From the NCBI GenBank assembly GCA_011947345.1, contig JAAVTG010000550.1, forward strand, positions 171,418 through 235,417: DNA of 64,000 bases. Direction: 5' to 3'. How positions within the stretch are numbered: the stretch's first letter is position 1; each line of letters opens with the position of its first letter. The DNA comes from Phytophthora quininea (lineage: Eukaryota; Oomycota; Peronosporomycetes; Peronosporales; Peronosporaceae). Shown here in pieces: positions 63,251 to 64,000 of this stretch. The notes beneath the pieces are model-generated. The model searched no databases, was not told the DNA's origin, and worked only from the letters and a program-made list of their open reading frames with translations. Made by a program: the position numbers and the translations under genes.

Positions 63251-63992
63251 CTACAGAAAGTTGGGGAGCTCGTAGACAGTCGAGGTCATTGACTTATAAC
63301 GCGTTGGGGCGAAGAACGAAGACCCAGGGTGTGCAGCGATGAAGCGCCACAGTCGAGACGTCATCGGGAACAACCCCAAGCATCGATGCAGGTGATCCCG
63401 GGTTGGAGGGTTTGACGACCTCAACAGAGATCTGAAATGGACACCAAAGACGGAATAAACCCGAAAGCAGATTGACGTAGCTTCCAGTGGCGGGCCGTCC
63501 TCAAACTGGTGCTTATTGCGCACAGTCCACAATACGTAGAGAACTATCGAACGGATGAGCATCCAGAGGGAAGAAAGATGTTCCATGTCGGACGTAAGCC
63601 CCACCGCCCACGTAGGGGTTTGTAAAGTACATATCATTGTCCACGTGAGCGAGCCAGCCACCACGTTACACCAGTCATTCAAAATAATATCCCAGAGTAG
63701 GGCAGCGCGAGGATAACCAAAGAAGACATGGTACTCCGTTTCAATATCGTCGCATCCTGGATACGGACAAGCTAAGTCTCGGGTGCCCAGTGTGCGAAGG
63801 AAGTGAAATCGTGACCGAGTAGGTAGTAATTTCCAACTTAGGCGAAATTGAGTATACTGGGAGGACTACGGCCCGAAGCGATTTCAATGCGCCGATCGAC
63901 TCCATCACTGTATCTGTCGATCGCTCGTCGATTAGATGTGAGAGGGTGATCAGGGAGATGAAATTCTTCATGGCTGAAGAGATATTGCACAT
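63251..63992 (-). pseudogene. LINE reverse-transcriptase C-terminal fragment (zf-RVT region)
   Basis: From about 63840 leftwards, the minus strand reads CPYPGCDDIETEYHVFFGYP, a zinc-finger-like motif found near the C terminus of LINE reverse transcriptases, then LWMLIRSIVLYVLWTVRNKH, the typical final helix. It is a different lineage from LINEs 1 and 2. The remainder, if present, lies beyond the right edge of the window. A frame change lies near 63730. Confidence 0.65.
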
Positions 63993-64000
63993 CTTGCTTC

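Noticed and set aside
1..64000. tRNA, rRNA, CRISPR arrays, replication origins or bacterial operons
   Set aside because: None could be recognised; the sequence is clearly eukaryotic nuclear DNA.

Overview
This window is genomic DNA from an oomycete, most likely Phytophthora or a close relative in the Peronosporales. The evidence is the mix of families (secreted 14-cysteine proteins, FLYWCH-type MULEs, a DIRS-like tyrosine-recombinase retroelement, chromodomain Ty3/gypsy), the short or absent introns, and promoter elements resembling the oomycete Inr/FPR core (TCAYTYYNCAWTTT-like) 30-70 bp upstream of several start codons. There is no bacterial operon structure and no recognisable tRNA, rRNA or CRISPR.

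The left part (1-36 kb) is accessory and repeat-rich. 1-1836 is the 5' end of a Copia element. 1837-7284 is a palindrome-like segment: HOOK-like coiled-coil gene fragment (+), secreted Cys-rich gene Y (-), a hybrid X/Y Cys-rich gene (+), HOOK fragment (-). 7541-13933 is a Harbinger/PIF-like transposase split by a 4.8-kb LINE with a 16-bp target-site duplication. At 14710-15283 is a third Cys-rich gene, Z. A second, 5'-truncated LINE (15310-18758, 14-bp TSD) separates Z from X. 18833-21047 carries X (-) and Y (+), the inverted counterpart of 3057-5262. 21133-36060 is one HOOK-like gene split by a DIRS-like element (21918-33358), which is itself split by a chromodomain Ty3/gypsy element (25493-31238) with two 243-bp LTRs that look identical. 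Uninterrupted copies of the HOOK target site occur elsewhere in the window, so the order of nesting is certain.

The right part (36-64 kb) is more gene-like: an XMAP215/TOG microtubule polymerase (head-to-head with the HOOK-like gene), two ZIP metal transporters flanking an F-box protein, an alpha-kinase, a decayed P-loop NTPase, three linked genes with RNase H1 hybrid-binding domains, a pirin, an LRR membrane protein, and a LINE tail fragment at the right edge. Two of the three RNase H1-like paralogues are split by different MULE elements whose terminal repeats and 8-bp target duplications can be read directly. One MULE carries a RING-H2 zinc-finger ORF. The MULE-split paralogue nearest the pirin encodes an RNase H fold that appears to have lost most catalytic residues while keeping N-terminal hybrid-binding domains.

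A caution applies to the whole window. Nearly every long gene, including the normally essential TOG gene, is broken by single-base deletions in short homopolymer runs. These look more like consensus errors than biology. By contrast, nonsense codons, TSD-flanked insertions, the 11-bp duplication and the 2-bp and 4-bp indels are likely to be real.
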